Part shown: positions 1-7,997 of the stretch, one piece after another
How the letters are laid out: every line of letters starts with the position of its first letter
Position numbering within the stretch: the first letter of the stretch is position 1
Source of the DNA: Chitinophaga pinensis
Lineage (GTDB): Bacteria; Bacteroidota; Bacteroidia; AKYH767-A; OLB10
Direction of reading: 5' to 3'
Length of the DNA stretch: 43,782 bases
NCBI GenBank assembly: GCA_943332105.1
Contig: CALQOD010000010.1
Span: 1 to 43,782 of the forward strand
Program-made: the position numbers and the translations under genes
The notes under the pieces: model-generated
Database searches by the model: none
What the model was told of the DNA's origin: nothing
Seen by the model: only the letters and a program-made list of their open reading frames with translations

Positions 1-59
1 AACATAAAAATTGGTTAGTTTAATTTGATTTGGTTTGTCAATAGATTGTAATCGTATTT

Positions 60-623
60 TTATTTTTCGTCGTTGCCTTGGGCGTAATTATTGAAGTCTG
101 AAGCTTGATTGATGATTGAATTCACAGAGCTGTAAAGCTGATCACCTTCTTTAGTGATTTTCTTTACGCGGTAGTATGAGAATCCTGCAGGAGGGGCTTG
201 GTCAATCCATGAATAGTACAATTCTATTTGAGCTCCAACTCCTTCTTTAACACCAACTGATAAATAATCAGTGCCATTTGAAGATCTTTCTACTACATAA
301 ACACAGTCATCAGTTTCATTTTTAGAAGTCCAGCTAACGAAAACTTTTCCTGAATTATACACCGTATTATAGTTGTATATGTTCATCGAGTTTTGATTCT
401 CTGCCGATAATAACTGATTATTATTTGGCGCACTTTGCGCGTTTGCAGTTGTTAGGCTAGAAAGCATCATTAAAAATGCAATCGTTTCAATTAAAAACAA
501 GTATCTAAAAGTTGACCCCTGTTTTTCTTCTCTATTAAAATAGCGTTTAGGTTTAGAATACAAAAGCATGCGATTGTTACGAACTGCTTTGTAGAAATCT
601 TGGGTGTGAGATGTGTGATTCAT
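60..623 (-). CDS. Secreted FN3-like protein of unknown function
   Basis: A 187-residue protein. Residues about 42-63 form a hydrophobic segment ending in TANAQS, which looks like a signal peptide cleaved after Ala-Gln. It is preceded by an unusually long basic N-terminal stretch of about 40 residues. The mature part (about 85-175) carries the pattern SWTSKNE...VYVVERSSNGTDY...YSWIDQAPPAGFSYYRVKK. This is the FN3-like module that in Bacteroidota usually sits just before a type IX secretion sorting domain. Here it stands alone, and no sorting domain follows. It may be a stand-alone periplasmic or surface protein, or a remnant of a larger adhesin. The ATG at 621-623 was used; the Met at codon 19 is an alternative start but does not remove the extension. 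The gene stands alone and is divergent from the 892 gene. No specific function can be assigned. Confidence 0.6.
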   Translation of the reverse strand: MNHTSHTQDFYKAVRNNRMLLYSKPKRYFNREEKQGSTFRYLFLIETIAFLMMLSSLTTANAQSAPNNNQLLSAENQNSMNIYNYNTVYNSGKVFVSWTSKNETDDCVYVVERSSNGTDYLSVGVKEGVGAQIELYYSWIDQAPPAGFSYYRVKKITKEGDQLYSSVNSIINQASDFNNYAQGNDEK

Positions 624-646
624 AATATTTTATTTTTGATTATTTG

Positions 647-674
647 CAATTTACAGGACTCTTTACGAAACAAA
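647..674 (-). promoter_or_regulatory. Candidate Bacteroidota-type promoter for the FN3-like gene
   Basis: On the minus strand, TTTG (671-674) is followed after 17 nt by TAAATTG (647-653). The second element is one base short of the TAnnTTTG consensus, so this is a weak call. The predicted transcript start would lie about 20 nt upstream of the ATG. Confidence 0.3.
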
Positions 675-891
675 TGGCCAAAGGTTACACCTTAATTTCT
701 TTTGTAAGATTAATTGACTTAAGACTCGATTATTTACTTCTGGTCTTATTGGCGATTACGAGCTTTTTTAACGGCTGATTCTTTTCATGGTTTCAGATTA
801 TATCTAATATTTTAAAAGCGATGTATAACCTTATTCAAATCCTTTCGTAGTAAGCCACGAATCAAAATAATTAAATCAAAAATCAATTGAT

Positions 892-2349
892 ATGGACATC
901 CTGACAAAAACAATTAAAAAGCTTTCTGACGAAGAGTATCAAAATTTACTGCATGAGGTTTCAGGTAAGAAAAAGAATAAACCATACATGGTTTTGGAGG
1001 CCACACGAAATAGTAACATAGATGATTCTGAATTGATGGACATCCTACAAGTAAATGCAAGTGCTTATTATACTTTAAAGTCTAGACTAAATTCTAAAAT
1101 CGCTAATATCCTAAGTAAGAAAGTTGATAACCCAATTCAAACATTAATGGACGAAGTATCCCGTGTACCGGCCCATTTGTTTGGAAATAATCGCGATTTC
1201 TCAATTCGAGCTTTGCGTGAATTAGAAAAGCAGTTGATTGAATACGATTTGAATTCTGAATTAATTCTAGTATATAAAACCCTAGCACAGTTGCATGTTT
1301 TTTCAGAAGAGTATGACTTCTTTGAAAATAAATATAAACGACATGTAGCATTTTCATTGGCTGTATCTAAAGCTGAAAACATATTTTTCAAATTACTTAA
1401 AAAAATTGGTGAATACCAATTAAGTCAAAATGAAGCTGATCTTGAAGAGATCGTATTAATGAAGAGAGAGCTTTCTAATATTTGTGAATTGTATGATTCC
1501 CATCGTTTATATGTGCTTTTTAATATTGCTAGAGTTTATTATCTGTGTAATGTACAAGGCAATATTGATGGACTAGCATCCAGGGAACTAGAAATTGATG
1601 GTATTCTTCAAAAGATGTATGATACTTTTGAAAAATATCCACTAGACACTTTCTATCAAAATATAAAAGGGATAACCAATTTATTGTATTTCGAATATTA
1701 TTCAAAAACAAAAAATACGGTTAGGGCTGATTATTATATGAACAAAGTACATTCAATACTTCCTGAACTAACAGAAAAGCCAATTATGCATTTTTTCTTG
1801 ATACAATTTTTGCAAGCTAAAATTTATAAGTATACGATAGATTCTAATTGGGAGCATCTGGCATATGGGTATGACATTATAGAAAATCAACTTGATATAC
1901 AAGAAAATGAAATCTTTCATTTTGTATCAGCTTATAAATATCAAGCAACTGTTAAGTTTTACGCAAAGGATTTTCAAGGAGCCGCAAAAAAAATCAATCA
2001 ATTAAGAAATAAAATAGCAATGAAGCAACATTTAGTCTCTGATGTAGACAATAAAATGTTTCAGGCTTTGCAATATTGCATTCTTGGTGAGGATAGCTTG
2101 TGTATGCAAATTATTAGTAGCTTAAAAAGACAGATTAAAGAAAACGAAGCTCAGTTCGAATCAACAAGGTTGATGATGAAGATTTTAAAATCGGCTCTTA
2201 AACCAGCTGACTATAGAAAGAAAATGAAGAAAATTGCCGAAATGTGGACAGAGTTTGAAATGCTAAATAAAACTCCTTTTTATATTCTAAAGGATATTAT
2301 TCTGGATGAAGTCACTATCAGAAAAATGTGTAATCCTATAAAAAGTTAA
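892..2349 (+). CDS. Helical-repeat (TPR-like) cytosolic protein, unknown function
   Basis: A 485-residue protein without signal peptide or membrane segments. Residues 1-80 form a compact helical region ending in ASAYYTLKSRLNSKI, which resembles a helix-turn-helix or adaptor module seen at the start of similar Bacteroidota proteins. The remainder is regular amphipathic helices with aromatic spacing like degenerate TPR repeats (for example RLYVLFNIARVYYLC and YKYQATVKFYAKDFQGAAKKINQLR). I know of no named family. A cytosolic scaffold or regulatory adaptor is possible but unproven. The gene ends at a strong hairpin that it shares with a convergent response-regulator gene. No clear promoter was found upstream. 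Confidence 0.7.
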   Translation: MDILTKTIKKLSDEEYQNLLHEVSGKKKNKPYMVLEATRNSNIDDSELMDILQVNASAYYTLKSRLNSKIANILSKKVDNPIQTLMDEVSRVPAHLFGNNRDFSIRALRELEKQLIEYDLNSELILVYKTLAQLHVFSEEYDFFENKYKRHVAFSLAVSKAENIFFKLLKKIGEYQLSQNEADLEEIVLMKRELSNICELYDSHRLYVLFNIARVYYLCNVQGNIDGLASRELEIDGILQKMYDTFEKYPLDTFYQNIKGITNLLYFEYYSKTKNTVRADYYMNKVHSILPELTEKPIMHFFLIQFLQAKIYKYTIDSNWEHLAYGYDIIENQLDIQENEIFHFVSAYKYQATVKFYAKDFQGAAKKINQLRNKIAMKQHLVSDVDNKMFQALQYCILGEDSLCMQIISSLKRQIKENEAQFESTRLMMKILKSALKPADYRKKMKKIAEMWTEFEMLNKTPFYILKDIILDEVTIRKMCNPIKS

Positions 2350-2351
2350 TT

Positions 2352-2382
2352 AAAAAAGCCCCGAGGTCATCGGGGCTTTTTT
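2352..2382. terminator. Bidirectional intrinsic terminator
   Basis: A perfect 13-bp stem (2352-2364 with 2370-2382) has a GGTCA loop and an A-run/T-run on either side of a GCCCCGA core, so it can work on both strands. It lies just after the stop of the 485-aa gene. Its last two bases are part of the TAA stop of the convergent response regulator (2381-2383). Confidence 0.9.
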
Positions 2383-2782
2383 AGAAATCTATTGCATTAA
2401 GATATTTTTCATTTAGTGGTTTGTTCACATATTTGTAAACGAACTTGTTTGTTGATGCCTTGTTAATATCATCAGGGCTAATTGATGATGAAAGGACAAT
2501 GATTTTGCAGTTTAATTTTAAGCCTTCGTTTAAATTTTCAAATTCACTTAAAAAAGAAAATCCATCCTTCCCTGGCATATTTAAGTCTAAGAAAATAACC
2601 TGCGGAAACTCGTTTACATCCGATAAAGATTTCAAATAAATTAATGACTCGTCAGTTGAATTCTTAACTATAACTTCTGATGAAAAATTACTAGCAGAAA
2701 TCATTCTTTCGTTAATAAAATTATCTATCTCATTATCGTCTATTAGCAATACTTTTTTGAAGCGTGCTCCAATTCCTTTCAT
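2381..2782 (-). CDS. Single-domain (CheY-like) response regulator
   Basis: A receiver domain of 133 residues with no output domain. Visible landmarks are the acidic pair in KVLLIDDNEID, the phospho-acceptor Asp in VIFLDLNMPGKDG, the Ser/Thr switch position in IIVLSSS, and the conserved Lys in YVNKPL. Such stand-alone receivers act through protein contacts or relay phosphate between kinases; the partner kinase is not in this window. The ATG at 2780-2782 (MKGIGARFKK) was chosen. The longer open frame begins with GTG inside the tRNA gene and is not credible. The ATG lies only 24 nt after the tRNA-Phe 3' end on the same strand and no other promoter is evident, so co-transcription with the tRNA is likely. 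Confidence 0.85.
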   Translation of the reverse strand: MKGIGARFKKVLLIDDNEIDNFINERMISASNFSSEVIVKNSTDESLIYLKSLSDVNEFPQVIFLDLNMPGKDGFSFLSEFENLNEGLKLNCKIIVLSSSISPDDINKASTNKFVYKYVNKPLNEKYLNAIDF

Positions 2783-2806
2783 GAGATTGAAAATTAATTT
2801 TTTATG

Positions 2807-2879
2807 TGGTGATGGGCGGAATCGAACCGTCGACACAAGGATTTTCAGTCCTTTGCTCTACCAACTGAGCTACATCACC
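2807..2879 (-). tRNA. tRNA-Phe (anticodon GAA)
   Basis: A 73-nt cloverleaf on the minus strand. It has a 7-bp acceptor stem (GGTGATG with CATCACC), D stem GCTC/GAGC, anticodon stem AAGGA/TCCTT, anticodon loop CTGAAAA with GAA at 2844-2846, and a GTGTC variable loop. The T arm GACGG-TTCGATT-CCGCC holds one A-C mismatch at pair 50-64. The discriminator base is A and CCA is not encoded. A well-formed promoter lies immediately upstream. Confidence 0.96.
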
Positions 2880-2890
2880 TGAGGAGGGCG

Positions 2891-2920
2891 CAAAAATATG
2901 ATTTTTTTATCAATTTCAAA
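2891..2920 (-). promoter_or_regulatory. Promoter of the tRNA-Phe / response regulator unit
   Basis: On the minus strand, TTTG (2917-2920) is separated by 18 nt from TATTTTTG (2891-2898). This is a full match to the Bacteroidota consensus TTTG-N17-20-TAnnTTTG. The expected start of transcription is about 8 nt before the mature tRNA 5' end. Confidence 0.75.
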
Positions 2921-3008
2921 TTGATTTGTGGAAATTAAACTCTTTCTAAATCATAATTTTTTAAAGTGAGATATTAATCCCATAATAATATTTGCTTAAT
3001 TTGTATTA

Positions 3009-3734
3009 ATGAATTTGGTTTTAGATTTAGGCAATACAGCTTTTAAGTGGGCAATTTTTGATGATAAAAATTTGATTTTCAAAGGGAAGTTAGATTATTC
3101 AAATGTAGTTTATGAATTTCCGGAGTGGGGTAAATATGATATAAAGCAAGTTGCGGTTTCAACAGTAATTGAAATTCCATATCAATTAAAAAAAAATCTT
3201 GAGGCGTTTGACTTTGTTTTGAATATCAATCATAATGCAAGTTTGCCGATTAAGAATAGTTACCAAACCCCGGGTTCTTTGGGTGTGGATCGTTTAGTTA
3301 ATGCTGTTGCAGCTCGTTATTTGTCGGATAAGCAGGAAACATTGGTAATTGATTGCGGGACCTGCCTAAAAATCGATTTGTCTACATTGGAAAATGGTTT
3401 CGTCGGCGGATCTATTTCTCCCGGTATTAATATGAGATATGAGGCTTTACACAATTACACACATAAATTGCCATCGCTGAAACCGATGAACTTTAACAAA
3501 TTAACTGGCATTTCTACTAATGATTCAATTCATAACGGTGTCATTTGCGGCATTAACAATGAGATTTTAGGCTCAATAGAAAACTATGAAAGGGAATTTC
3601 CAGATATTCATATAATAATAACGGGAGGAGACCTCTCTTATTTAGAAAAAATAACAGAAAAAAAAGCCATCTTTGTAGAGCCCGATTTGACACTGATCGG
3701 GATAAATTTAATATTGCTCCACAACATCCAATGA
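3009..3734 (+). CDS. coaX: Type III pantothenate kinase
   Basis: Phosphorylates pantothenate to 4'-phosphopantothenate, the first step of coenzyme A synthesis, in the cytosol. The 241 residues fit the family length. Visible motifs are the N-terminal nucleotide-binding DLGNT (D6), PGSLGVDR (residues 88-95), the catalytic region IDCGTC (D115), and GGSISPGINMR. The family belongs to the ASKHA fold and requires a monovalent cation. The stop overlaps the start of the next gene as ATGA, so coaX is translationally coupled to the outer-membrane protein gene. The ATG at 3009 fits the start of the first beta strand. Confidence 0.95.
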   Translation: MNLVLDLGNTAFKWAIFDDKNLIFKGKLDYSNVVYEFPEWGKYDIKQVAVSTVIEIPYQLKKNLEAFDFVLNINHNASLPIKNSYQTPGSLGVDRLVNAVAARYLSDKQETLVIDCGTCLKIDLSTLENGFVGGSISPGINMRYEALHNYTHKLPSLKPMNFNKLTGISTNDSIHNGVICGINNEILGSIENYEREFPDIHIIITGGDLSYLEKITEKKAIFVEPDLTLIGINLILLHNIQ

Positions 3735-5020
3735 GAATATATCTGAATCATTTATTGCGATTAGTAATTTTATTTGCTCTTTTAAGTAATAATTGCATAG
3801 CTCAAAATAGCACCCTCTCTCCTTATTCAAGATTTGGCATTGGCAATCTAATCTTTAGAGGCTTTTCATATCAAAAGGGTATGGCTGGTCTTTCCATTGG
3901 CTATACTAATCCTAATGCCATAAATTTTAATAATCCTGCATCGTATGCTTACGATTCAATTATGGTCATGGAAATTGGTGTTAATTCAGAGGCTGTATTT
4001 AGTAGGCAAAACGATGTTGAAAATAAAGGGTATAATGCAGACTTAAATGCATTGGCTCTAGCATTTCCAATTGTTAAAAATAAAATAGGGTTTTCATTTG
4101 GCATTATTCCTTTTAGCGGTACGGGCTATAACATTATTTCTACTGATAAAATTGATACTTTAAATACAGATATTAACTATTATTTTAAAGGCTCGGGAGG
4201 ATATACTAAGTACTATATGGGTGCTGGATTTAAATTAACAAAGTCATTGGCTCTTGGAGTAAACGCAAGTTATCTATTTGGAAATGTAATCAATCAAAGA
4301 AAGCAAGAGTTTACTAATTCTATTCTGTTTAATACTAATTATCAGGATGAATTAAGTCTGTCTGATTTTTATTTTGACTACGGATTAAACTGGAAACTTC
4401 CTTTAAAAAATGATAAATCAATTGCTATTGGATTATCAGGTTCGCCTTCACAAAAAGTGAAAGGAGAAAAAAATATTTTATGGTTGAATTATAAAAAAGG
4501 TGCAACAGGATTCGATATTTTAAAGGATACGGTTTACCTTTCGTTGAATAATAATGGGGAAGTTGTTTTGCCAGCTAATTTAGGAATAGGGTTTTGCGTT
4601 TCTAAATTAAATAAGTGGAATTACGGTGCAGATTTATCAGTTCAAAACTGGAGTGAGTATCAGTCCTTCGGAGTGAAAGATCCTTTATTGAAAAATAGTT
4701 TTTCGCTTTCGGCAGGAGGTAGTTATATACCTAGTAACTTAATTTCATCAAGTTACTTTGATAGAGTAGAATATAGAATGGGGGCATACTATAACCAATC
4801 TTATTTAAGATTGAATAACAATTCTAATCTTAACGATATTGGTATCTCAATGGGAGTTGGACTCCCACTCAAAAGAAGTTATCAATCGAAAGTTAATTGC
4901 AGTTTGCAGGTAGGTAAAAGAGGGACTTTAAAGGACAACTTGGTTAGAGAGCAATATATTAGATTATCAATCGGCCTTACCTTTAATGAGGTTTGGTTTC
5001 AAAAAAAGAAATTTGATTAA
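3731..5020 (+). CDS. Outer-membrane beta-barrel protein of the coaX-lptC operon
   Basis: A 429-residue protein with a signal peptide (residues 1-25, ending CIAQ). Near the mature N-terminus is SPYSRFGIGNL, a signature of a Bacteroidota outer-membrane family. It is followed by GYTNPNAINFNNPASYA and many alternating amphipathic strands rich in Gly, Tyr and Asn. The layout recalls FadL/OmpP1-like transport barrels, but identity with those is not shown. The gene overlaps coaX by 4 nt and lies 12 nt before lptC, so a role in envelope biogenesis is a reasonable inference. The transported substrate is unknown. Confidence 0.8.
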   Translation: MRIYLNHLLRLVILFALLSNNCIAQNSTLSPYSRFGIGNLIFRGFSYQKGMAGLSIGYTNPNAINFNNPASYAYDSIMVMEIGVNSEAVFSRQNDVENKGYNADLNALALAFPIVKNKIGFSFGIIPFSGTGYNIISTDKIDTLNTDINYYFKGSGGYTKYYMGAGFKLTKSLALGVNASYLFGNVINQRKQEFTNSILFNTNYQDELSLSDFYFDYGLNWKLPLKNDKSIAIGLSGSPSQKVKGEKNILWLNYKKGATGFDILKDTVYLSLNNNGEVVLPANLGIGFCVSKLNKWNYGADLSVQNWSEYQSFGVKDPLLKNSFSLSAGGSYIPSNLISSSYFDRVEYRMGAYYNQSYLRLNNNSNLNDIGISMGVGLPLKRSYQSKVNCSLQVGKRGTLKDNLVREQYIRLSIGLTFNEVWFQKKKFD

Positions 5021-5032
5021 AATTCTAATACC

Positions 5033-5575
5033 ATGAGTTTGATAAGGAGCATGTTGTTTTTTTTAACTGTCCTGTTTTTGTTTAATTCATGCGAAAACAA
5101 TGAAGGAGAAATTTCTAGAATTACATCTAGGCAAAATGACCCTGTAGAAGAAATTATAGGATTGAAAACAATTTATAGTGATTCGGGTTCGGTTAAAGTG
5201 CTTCTTGAAGCCCCTAGCATGAAAAAAGTTTTAATTCCTAAGCATACAACAGAACTACCAAAAGGAATGGTGCTTAGTTTTTATGATGCTGATATGAAGG
5301 TTGTTTCAAAGATGTCTTCCAGCTATGCGATTCACTACGATCAAGAACATCGTTGGGAAGCCAGAAATAATGTTGAAGTTGTTAACGTAAAAGGTGAAAA
5401 GTTAAATACAGAAAAATTAATTTGGGACGAAAGAGGTAATAAATTGCTTTCTGATAACTTTGTTAAAATTACAACGGCAAAAGAGATAATAATGGGGAAT
5501 GGTTTTGAAGCCGATCAAGATTTCAGCCATTATAAAATCTTTAATGTTACTGGCCATATAACGCTAAACGAATGA
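5033..5575 (+). CDS. lptC: LPS export protein LptC (lipoprotein form)
   Basis: A 180-residue LptC-family protein, the periplasmic component that passes lipopolysaccharide from the LptB2FG transporter towards the LptA bridge. Residues 1-20 form a lipoprotein signal ending in LFNSC with Cys20 as lipidation site; Bacteroidota LptC proteins are often lipoproteins, unlike the E. coli form, which keeps a membrane helix. The rest is a beta-jellyroll-like repeat with typical wording such as SGSVKVLLEAP, LSFYDADMKVVSKMSSSYAI and WEARNNVEVVNVKGEKLNTEKLIWD. The stop overlaps the next start as ATGA. It sits between an outer-membrane barrel and a foldase gene. Confidence 0.88.
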   Translation: MSLIRSMLFFLTVLFLFNSCENNEGEISRITSRQNDPVEEIIGLKTIYSDSGSVKVLLEAPSMKKVLIPKHTTELPKGMVLSFYDADMKVVSKMSSSYAIHYDQEHRWEARNNVEVVNVKGEKLNTEKLIWDERGNKLLSDNFVKITTAKEIIMGNGFEADQDFSHYKIFNVTGHITLNE

Positions 5576-5766
5576 ATATCTACCGATTACTTGAGATTTC
5601 TTGGTTGATTTTAACGTTAGTTGCTGTGTCGATAGGTGTTTTTAAAAGCCTAACGGAATCAGCCTTGACAGGTCTTTGGTTTTTTTTAGTTGCGTTTTTT
5701 ACGAGTATATTTTGGATAATCAGAAGATCTCAAAGGGCAAAAATTGATAGTAATAACGATAATTAG
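5572..5766 (+). CDS. Small inner-membrane protein, two helices
   Basis: A 64-residue protein with two predicted membrane helices (about 8-25 and 33-50) and a short basic, hydrophilic C-terminus RRSQRAKIDSNNDN. It overlaps lptC by 4 nt (ATGA), so it is almost certainly translated with it. I do not recognise a family. Its place suggests a membrane accessory of LPS export or a neighbour of the foldase, but that is inference only. Confidence 0.65.
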   Translation: MNIYRLLEISWLILTLVAVSIGVFKSLTESALTGLWFFLVAFFTSIFWIIRRSQRAKIDSNNDN

Positions 5767-5820
5767 GTTTGCTTTATAAATTTCCTTTAATTGACTCTTT
5801 TAACAATAAATAAAGAGTTG

Positions 5821-5828
5821 TATATTCG
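5821..5828 (+). promoter_or_regulatory. Possible -7 element before the PpiD-like gene
   Basis: TATATTCG matches TAnnTTTG at all but one base and lies about 30 nt before the ATG. No convincing TTTG is found at the -33 distance, so this may be a weak secondary promoter inside the operon. Confidence 0.3.
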
Positions 5829-5859
5829 CACACTTATATTAAGAATTAAATAGATTACT

Positions 5860-7947
5860 ATGGCAGTTATTGAAAAAATAAGAAGCAAATCAGGTGCTCT
5901 TATTGGAATTATTGGATTTAGTTTGGTAGCCTTTATTGCAGGCGATTTGTTTTCATCGAAAAATGGATTTTTTTCTGGTTCAGATAATACTGTCGGAATT
6001 ATTGGTGGAAAAAAAATCGACGTGATGGATTATAATTCCAAAGTAGAGGAATATGTTGAGAATTATAAGACTCAATCGAATAATCAAACTGTTGATCAGG
6101 CAACCATGGATCAAATTAGAGAGCAAGCTTGGAAAAGGTTTGTGGATGATATGGTGCTTGGAGAGCAGTATTCCAAATTAGGGCTTACATGCTCACCAGA
6201 TGAGTTATTTGATATGGTTCAAGGTAAGAACATTGACCCTCAAATTCGTCAAGCTTTTACGGATCCTAAAACTGGTCAATTTAATCCTTCTGCTGTTATT
6301 TCTTTTTTAAAGAATAGAGAGAAAGATCCAAAATCCGCAGCTCAATGGCTAGCCTTTGAAAAGTCGCTCAAAGAGGCAAGAATAGCTCAAAAATATAAAG
6401 ATATAATTAAGGGTGGTTTATATGTTTCTAATTTTGAAGCTAAGGAGAATTTTATTGAAATAAACAGAACTGCTAATGTTAAATATGTAATGATTCCATA
6501 TGCTTCATTAGTAGATTCTACAATTGCAGTTTCAGATGCTGATTTGAAAGCTGTTTATAATGAGAATTTGAAAAAATATAAGCAACCAGATAGTCGCACA
6601 GTGGAGTACGTTGCTTTTAATGTAAAACCTTCTGAAGTTGATATTAAATCAGCATCAGCCGATTTCGCAAAATTATTTGAGGAATTTAAAACTACTTCAA
6701 ATGATTCATCATTTATGGCTGCTAATTCTGATCAGCCATTAGATGATACTTACCACAAAAAAGGGACATTGCCCTTAGATATTGATTCAGTAATGTTTTC
6801 AGCTGCAGTTGGAAAAGTGATGGGGCCATTTGATATGAATGGTGCTTATTCGGCTTCAAAATTAATAGCAGTAAAAACAATGGCAGATTCAGTTAAAGCT
6901 CGTCATATTTTAATTAAAATTGAACAAGGTAAGTCTGATGTTGCAAAAGCAACAGGAGATAGTATTATTACGGCTATTAAAGGTGGAGCGAAATTCGAAG
7001 ATATGGCTACAAAATATTCAATTGATCAAGCTGCTAATGCAAAAGGTGGTGATTTAGGTTGGTTTAATTACCAAATGATGGTGCAACCTTTTAGCGAAGC
7101 TTGCTTTAGTTCATCAAAGGGTGCATTAATCACGGTCGAAACCCAATTTGGATTACATGTTATTGACATAACTGATATGAGTGCAGCTTCCCGTCAGGTA
7201 AAGGTTGCAACATTAGTTAATAAGGTAGAGCCAAGTGCTAAAACAATACAAATTATTTTTACTAAGGCTAACGAATTCGCAAATAAGTTCAATAATGCAG
7301 ATGCGTTTGACAAAGGAATTAAAGACCAGAATTTAACAAAGTTGACAGAGCAAAATATTCAAGAGAATAATCGTCAAGTTGGAGGATTTGAAAACTCTAG
7401 AGAGCTTATCCGTTGGTCATTCAAGGCGAAAGTAGGAGAAGTTTCTAAAGCGTTTGATTTTGGTAATGCATATGTAGTTGCTAAGGTAACTGATATAAGA
7501 GAAAAAGGAACTTCAACAATTGAACAAGTTAAAGAGCAATTAACAACAGAAGCAAGAAAGGATAAGAAAGCTCAAATGTTTATTGATCAATTAACAAAGG
7601 CAGGCTCTTCAAATATTGATGCAATAGCTTCTAAGGTTAAACAAACTGTAATGGCTGCTGAAAATATATCTTTTGCATCGCCCTTCTTAGGTAATGCAGG
7701 ATTTGAAGGAGCAGTAGTTGGAAATTTAATGACTCTTAAGCCAGGACAAATTTCAAAGCCTATAAAAGGTAATTCAGGTGTTTATGTTATTGTCGTAAAT
7801 AATATTAATGAGCCAACATTACCAAAAGAGTTTAAAGAATCTGCAAATCAATTGAACCAGCAATTGCAAGGACGTGCACAGTACGAAGTTGAAAATGCTT
7901 TAAAAGAGAAGGCAGATATTACAGATCATAGAGGAAGATTCTATTAG
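5860..7947 (+). CDS. ppiD: PpiD/SurA-like membrane-anchored peptidyl-prolyl isomerase
   Basis: A 695-residue periplasmic chaperone-foldase anchored by one N-terminal helix (about 12-30, after a short basic stretch). Next comes a SurA-N-type helical chaperone region (about 45-240, containing MDQIREQAWKRFVDDMVLGEQ). A parvulin rotamase domain lies around residues 343-440, with KARHILIKIEQGK, FEDMATKYSIDQ, GGDLGWFNYQMMVQPF and TQFGLHVIDI. The C-terminal part has a second, degenerate parvulin-like region (VGEVSKAFDFGNAYVVAKVTD and LKPGQISKPIKGNSGVYVI). It likely helps newly exported outer-membrane proteins fold, which suits neighbours lptC and the barrel protein. Orthology to E. coli PpiD is by architecture, not proven. 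Confidence 0.88.
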   Translation: MAVIEKIRSKSGALIGIIGFSLVAFIAGDLFSSKNGFFSGSDNTVGIIGGKKIDVMDYNSKVEEYVENYKTQSNNQTVDQATMDQIREQAWKRFVDDMVLGEQYSKLGLTCSPDELFDMVQGKNIDPQIRQAFTDPKTGQFNPSAVISFLKNREKDPKSAAQWLAFEKSLKEARIAQKYKDIIKGGLYVSNFEAKENFIEINRTANVKYVMIPYASLVDSTIAVSDADLKAVYNENLKKYKQPDSRTVEYVAFNVKPSEVDIKSASADFAKLFEEFKTTSNDSSFMAANSDQPLDDTYHKKGTLPLDIDSVMFSAAVGKVMGPFDMNGAYSASKLIAVKTMADSVKARHILIKIEQGKSDVAKATGDSIITAIKGGAKFEDMATKYSIDQAANAKGGDLGWFNYQMMVQPFSEACFSSSKGALITVETQFGLHVIDITDMSAASRQVKVATLVNKVEPSAKTIQIIFTKANEFANKFNNADAFDKGIKDQNLTKLTEQNIQENNRQVGGFENSRELIRWSFKAKVGEVSKAFDFGNAYVVAKVTDIREKGTSTIEQVKEQLTTEARKDKKAQMFIDQLTKAGSSNIDAIASKVKQTVMAAENISFASPFLGNAGFEGAVVGNLMTLKPGQISKPIKGNSGVYVIVVNNINEPTLPKEFKESANQLNQQLQGRAQYEVENALKEKADITDHRGRFY

Positions 7948-7965
7948 AATTTTCAAGCAAAATTT

Positions 7966-7996
7966 AAAAGGGAGAATAATTTTTATTCTCCCTTTT
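7966..7996. terminator. Bidirectional intrinsic terminator between the foldase gene and murI
   Basis: A 14-bp stem (7966-7979 with 7983-7996) has a 3-nt TTT loop. The core is GGGAGAATAA/TTATTCTCCC, flanked by A and T runs that work on both strands. It lies 18 nt after the foldase stop and one base before the murI stop codon. Confidence 0.9.
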
Positions 7997-7997
7997 T

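Noticed and set aside
2783-2836. Longer response-regulator start (GTG)
   Set aside because: It lies inside the tRNA-Phe gene and adds residues without receiver-domain similarity; the ATG at 2780-2782 fits the fold.
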